A model generated the notes under the pieces. It saw nothing but the letters and a program-made list of their open reading frames with translations, did not search any database and had not been told where the DNA came from. Shown here in pieces: positions 61,207 to 64,000 of a DNA stretch of 64,000 nt (positions within the stretch are counted from its first letter, which is position 1; the number at the start of each line of letters is the position of its first letter). A program made the translations under genes and the position numbers. Source of the stretch: Shinisaurus crocodilurus (taxonomy: Eukaryota > Chordata > Lepidosauria > Squamata > Shinisauridae); contig CM037876.1 in the NCBI GenBank assembly GCA_021292165.1, positions 316,724,776 through 316,788,775 of the forward strand, given 5' to 3'.

Positions 61207-62350
61207 ATCAATGTTAGATTATGGATGAAGGCAATGGGGTTGCTGACTCTTCTTCAAGGCAGGACTTCTATACTGTTGCAAGCTACATGATATGCAGAAA
61301 TCCAGCAGTTGGAGCTTTCCCCATCACCACATTTCCAGACCATGAAAAAATTACCCCCCTCAATTTTTGCCTGATGTGCAGTTGTTTAAAAGACACAGAA
61401 GGGCAGCCAGGGACAAAAATAAAAGCATTGGCAGCCCTAGAGGAGGAGGAGGAGGAGGTCAACTGCAGGGCATTCTCATTTGCCAGGTGCTGTGGGACTC
61501 AGAACTGTCCTTTTTGCTGATGTGGCAGTGTAAAGTGTCATGCACAGCGAGGGCAATTGTGCTTTAATAACTGTGCCACCCAAGAGTCATTGCACTCTGG
61601 AAGAGCTGGAAAGGGAAGGACAGGCCTTTTTTTTATGGAAGGGAACTCTAACGATGGTTCTTGGGTACACCCAGAGACTGGAAACAAACAGGCAGGACAC
61701 AGGTCATTGGGAGGAACCAGGGCCACATTTATGTAATATTACAAACAGATCTGCACTTCTAGGTCACTGTGCAGGATGCTGCTTCATGAAGGTATCTAGC
61801 AGGCCACTAAGCCTAATGTCTCTGGGGCACACCTGCCTTGCCCCAGGGGAGAGGCAGTGATCACTATTGCTGTGCTGAAAATGTCTTCCACATTTTTTCC
61901 CGACCGTTCTCATTCAATTTGATATAAAGTAAATTGCTTTAAAAAAAAAAGTGTTCAAAGCAGAAGAAAATTTCAGAGAAACTCTCATGGGTGGGGTTTG
62001 GGGTTCTTGTGTTTACCTTGCATGTGAGGTGACCAAGGAGTGTGTGAGTCTCTCCTGTCCTTCATTGTGCAATCATCTCTCCACCAGCCTGCAGCCTCCC
62101 CAGCTGCCCACATTTCAGTTAAGGCCCAGGAGAAGGGAAGACATCATGAGGCAGCTCCTTCCCCATGAGGCTTTCCCAGATCAGGAAGTGTGGGCAGCCA
62201 GGGAGGCTGCAGGGTGAGGACGAGATTGTTGGAAATCTGAGCCGCCCGGGGGGGGGGGGACGACACAAAGTTAAACAACTTTGTCCCAGCAGCTGCAGAA
62301 GTGGCAGCGGAGAGAGATTGTGGCGTGAGAAGCGAGTGCTAGGCCAGTAG
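61207..62350. other. Unassigned sequence
   Basis: The frame 61221-61520 (99 codons) shows no domain. A GAGGAG tract lies at 61439-61457, and a G run at 62249-62259. No gene was identified. Confidence 0.35.
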
Positions 62351-62359
62351 GTAAAAAAG

Positions 62360-62750
62360 CAAAACACACGTCTGTTTCTTTAAACACAAAGGTTTACTAA
62401 ACTAAGACTTGCAAAATAGGAACAGAACATACACAGAGTGCCAATTACAACAGTGAAAGAGAACAGTATGTCAGACAAAAACAGATACAGTCTAGACATA
62501 CATAAACTATCTCTTTACTTACAGAATGCTTATAATCAATAACTCCTTAATCCAATTAACTCCTTATTCCCCCAACAAGAACACAAAGACTTTGCACACC
62601 TTATATACAACTCTGTACAGTCACACCCATAGATGATGCAATGCCAGCTGCACCCATAGCATGATGTCATCCCAGCTGAAAGCAATCTATCATGACCCCT
62701 GCTCCAGATTCCCTGAAGACAGAAAAAACTGTACACCCACTACACTGGGC
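62360..62750 (-). mobile_element. Possible LTR-like sequence, antisense
   Basis: The composition and features resemble an LTR in reverse: TTTACTAAACTAAGACTTGC near the left side, a TTATATACAACTCTGTACAG TATA-like segment near 62600, and CACCCACTACACTGGGCC near the right side. No paired LTR or internal coding sequence was seen. The boundaries are guesses. Confidence 0.25.
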
Positions 62751-62940
62751 CAAAGGTGACGATTAGCTCAGGCATGACCTTGATCATGTCTGCCGGTTCT
62801 GTGGTTCTGTTGCTTCATTGCCCGAAGGCAAACCTGAATATGAGAAGCCATATTCTATTATATGAGAGATGCATAATAGAAAGAGGGAACACAGGCAGCA
62901 TCCTCAGCCACCTCACAATCAGCGGGCAAATAGGGAAGTA

Positions 62941-63187
62941 CAGTAATACCTTGGATTGCAAGCATAATTCGTTCCGGAACCGTGCTTGTAATCCAAAACA
63001 CTCTTATATCAAAGCGAGTCTCTGGCGGGCGTGAGCGGGGCCAATTTCGGCCCGCTACGCCCACTCGAGGCGAGCAGTTACATCCCTACGACTACTTGTC
63101 TTGCAAGACGTCACTTGTTTATCAAGTCAAAATTTAGTTTAAAAAATTGCTTGTCTTGCAAAACACTCTCAGGCCAAGGTATTACTA
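62941..63187. mobile_element. Tc1/mariner-like MITE (copy 2)
   Basis: Ends CAGTAATACCTTGG and CCAAGGTATTACTA, flanked by TA on each side (62939-62940 and 63188-63189). Interior arms TTGGATTGCAAGC and CTTGTAATCC, and CTTGTCTTGCAAGACG and CTTGTCTTGCAAAAC, recur as in copy 1. There is a GC-rich centre (63020-63085). Confidence 0.78.
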
Positions 63188-63239
63188 TACAAGAATTTAT
63201 TTGCTGTTCACAAAGCAAGCTAACATGTCCTGTCCACAA

Positions 63240-63480
63240 TGCCAAATGGGAACACGAGCAGGAGTGATTTTTTTCCAAGAAATGTTCACGAATTTCCCAG
63301 TTTGTGATCACATTATTAAAAATATATTATTTTTCACACTTTAGTCAATGGGGTGGGTGGGGGAGTGCATTGCTTTGAAAAGTACACACCGACCCATGCA
63401 TTTCCCCCATTTGAATTGTACATTTTCCCCTTTCAGACAAGGAAAAACAACAACAACAAACAACAACAACAGGTTGAAAA
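63240..63480. repeat. Unclassified 'TTTAGTCAATGGG' family (copy 3)
   Basis: It carries CACACTTTAGTCAATGGG at 63334-63351. The CATTTCCCCCATTTGAATTG and CAACAACAACAAACAACAAC segments follow, as in the copy at 5100 (AACAACAACGGCAACAAAAA). Confidence 0.5.
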
Positions 63481-63639
63481 CAGAAACGGGAGTGAGCTGA
63501 AATGAGCTTTGAAGTGAATTTCAGAGGATGTCAGTGAGCTTGGAAATCTCCGGTTCTCCCATCGCAGCTCAAAAAACACCACCCAAACTAACCAGCCACA
63601 GTTTTACATACTGGCATAGTCTGATCTTAACTATTTTAG

Positions 63640-63980
63640 AGAATGATCCTATGGCCCCTAGACATCGTTTGGGGAGTGATAGGATAATTCAGATTCCCAG
63701 ATCCGAGGTTGGAGACAGAGCTCTGACCCTGAAGCTGGGAATCCACGCCCCGATTCTCCTGCCCCCCTCACAGCCGGTGCAGAAAGAGCCATGCTGGCTG
63801 CCTCTCCAAGGCTGGGAAATCAACCTCAGAGAGGGGGCAAAGGGGGCATTCCAGGGGGCGGGGAGGGTCAGAGACAGGGGCCTCCAGGATATGATGTATC
63901 CTGACAGTGCTCCAGCCTCCTTCCCTCCTTCCCTCCTCCACAGCACCTCAGCTGAAACAGCCGTCTCGCTGAAATGCAGA
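63640..63980 (-). repeat. Unclassified GC-rich repeat family (copy 3), antisense
   Basis: In reverse it reads GCTGAGGTGCTGTGGAGG, CAGGATACATCATATCCTGG, CACCGGCTGTGAGGGGGGC, CCTCGGATCTGGGAATCTG and AATTATCCTATCAC, matching the order of blocks at 31862 and 56465. It ends in ATAGGATCATTCTC on that strand. Confidence 0.55.
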
Positions 63981-64000
63981 GCGGGAGGTGCAGGGAGGCA

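Noticed and set aside
1..64000. CRISPR array, prophage, operon or restriction system
   Set aside because: No regularly spaced repeats and no bacterial-type gene density or ribosome-binding sites. The repeat content is vertebrate.

Overview
The window looks like gene-poor, repeat-dense DNA from a reptile nuclear genome, most likely a squamate. Three things point there: L2-, CR1- and L1-type LINE remnants side by side, CR1 3' ends carrying the ATTCTATG-type terminal repeat, and tRNA-derived SINEs of the kind common in lizard assemblies. The species cannot be fixed from the sequence. I found no host protein-coding gene, intact tRNA gene, rRNA operon, CRISPR array or bacterial-type operon. Nearly all long ORFs are LINE remnants or readings of palindromic repeats. 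A run of exactly 100 N (43985-44084) marks an assembly gap.

Layout. 1-10 kb: CR1 remnant, MIR-like SINE split by a hAT-type MITE, a GC-rich foldback element, L2 3' ends, a Tc1/mariner-like MITE, an L1 3' end, the first palindromic hAT MITE, and the longest coding remnant (antisense L2 reverse transcriptase, 8290-9582, with the catalytic YADD changed to YADY). 10-20 kb: a 5S rRNA-like sequence abutting a tRNA SINE, degenerate L1, adjacent hAT MITEs, a possibly regulatory unique stretch (13.9-14.6 kb), and L2/CR1 3' ends. 20-30 kb: an L1 inserted into a CR1 3' end with a 12-bp target duplication, a 5S-CR1 SINE and two near-identical CR1 3' ends. 30-43 kb: unclassified AT-rich and GC-rich repeat families, SINEs, and more CR1, L2 and hAT MITEs. 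43-48 kb: the gap, a cluster of four perfect octamer motifs (ATTTGCAT), and two copies of one LINE with a C2H2-like C-terminus, one of them joined to a 5S-like head. 48-64 kb: SINEs, a 411-bp direct duplication around a CR1, the last palindromic hAT MITE, and further copies of the unclassified families.

The elements form parasite-host pairs rather than pathways. CR1 appears to supply the 3' tail of the 5S-headed SINE. L2-type machinery is the likely partner of the MIR-like SINE and perhaps of other tRNA SINEs. Absent hAT and Tc1/mariner transposases would have moved the palindromic MITEs. The most interesting signals are the recurrence of 5S rRNA-derived heads on three different bodies, a foldback family that pairs an ETS-like motif with a splice-donor-like motif, and the octamer cluster beside the gap. 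All calls come from reading the sequence; no database search was run.
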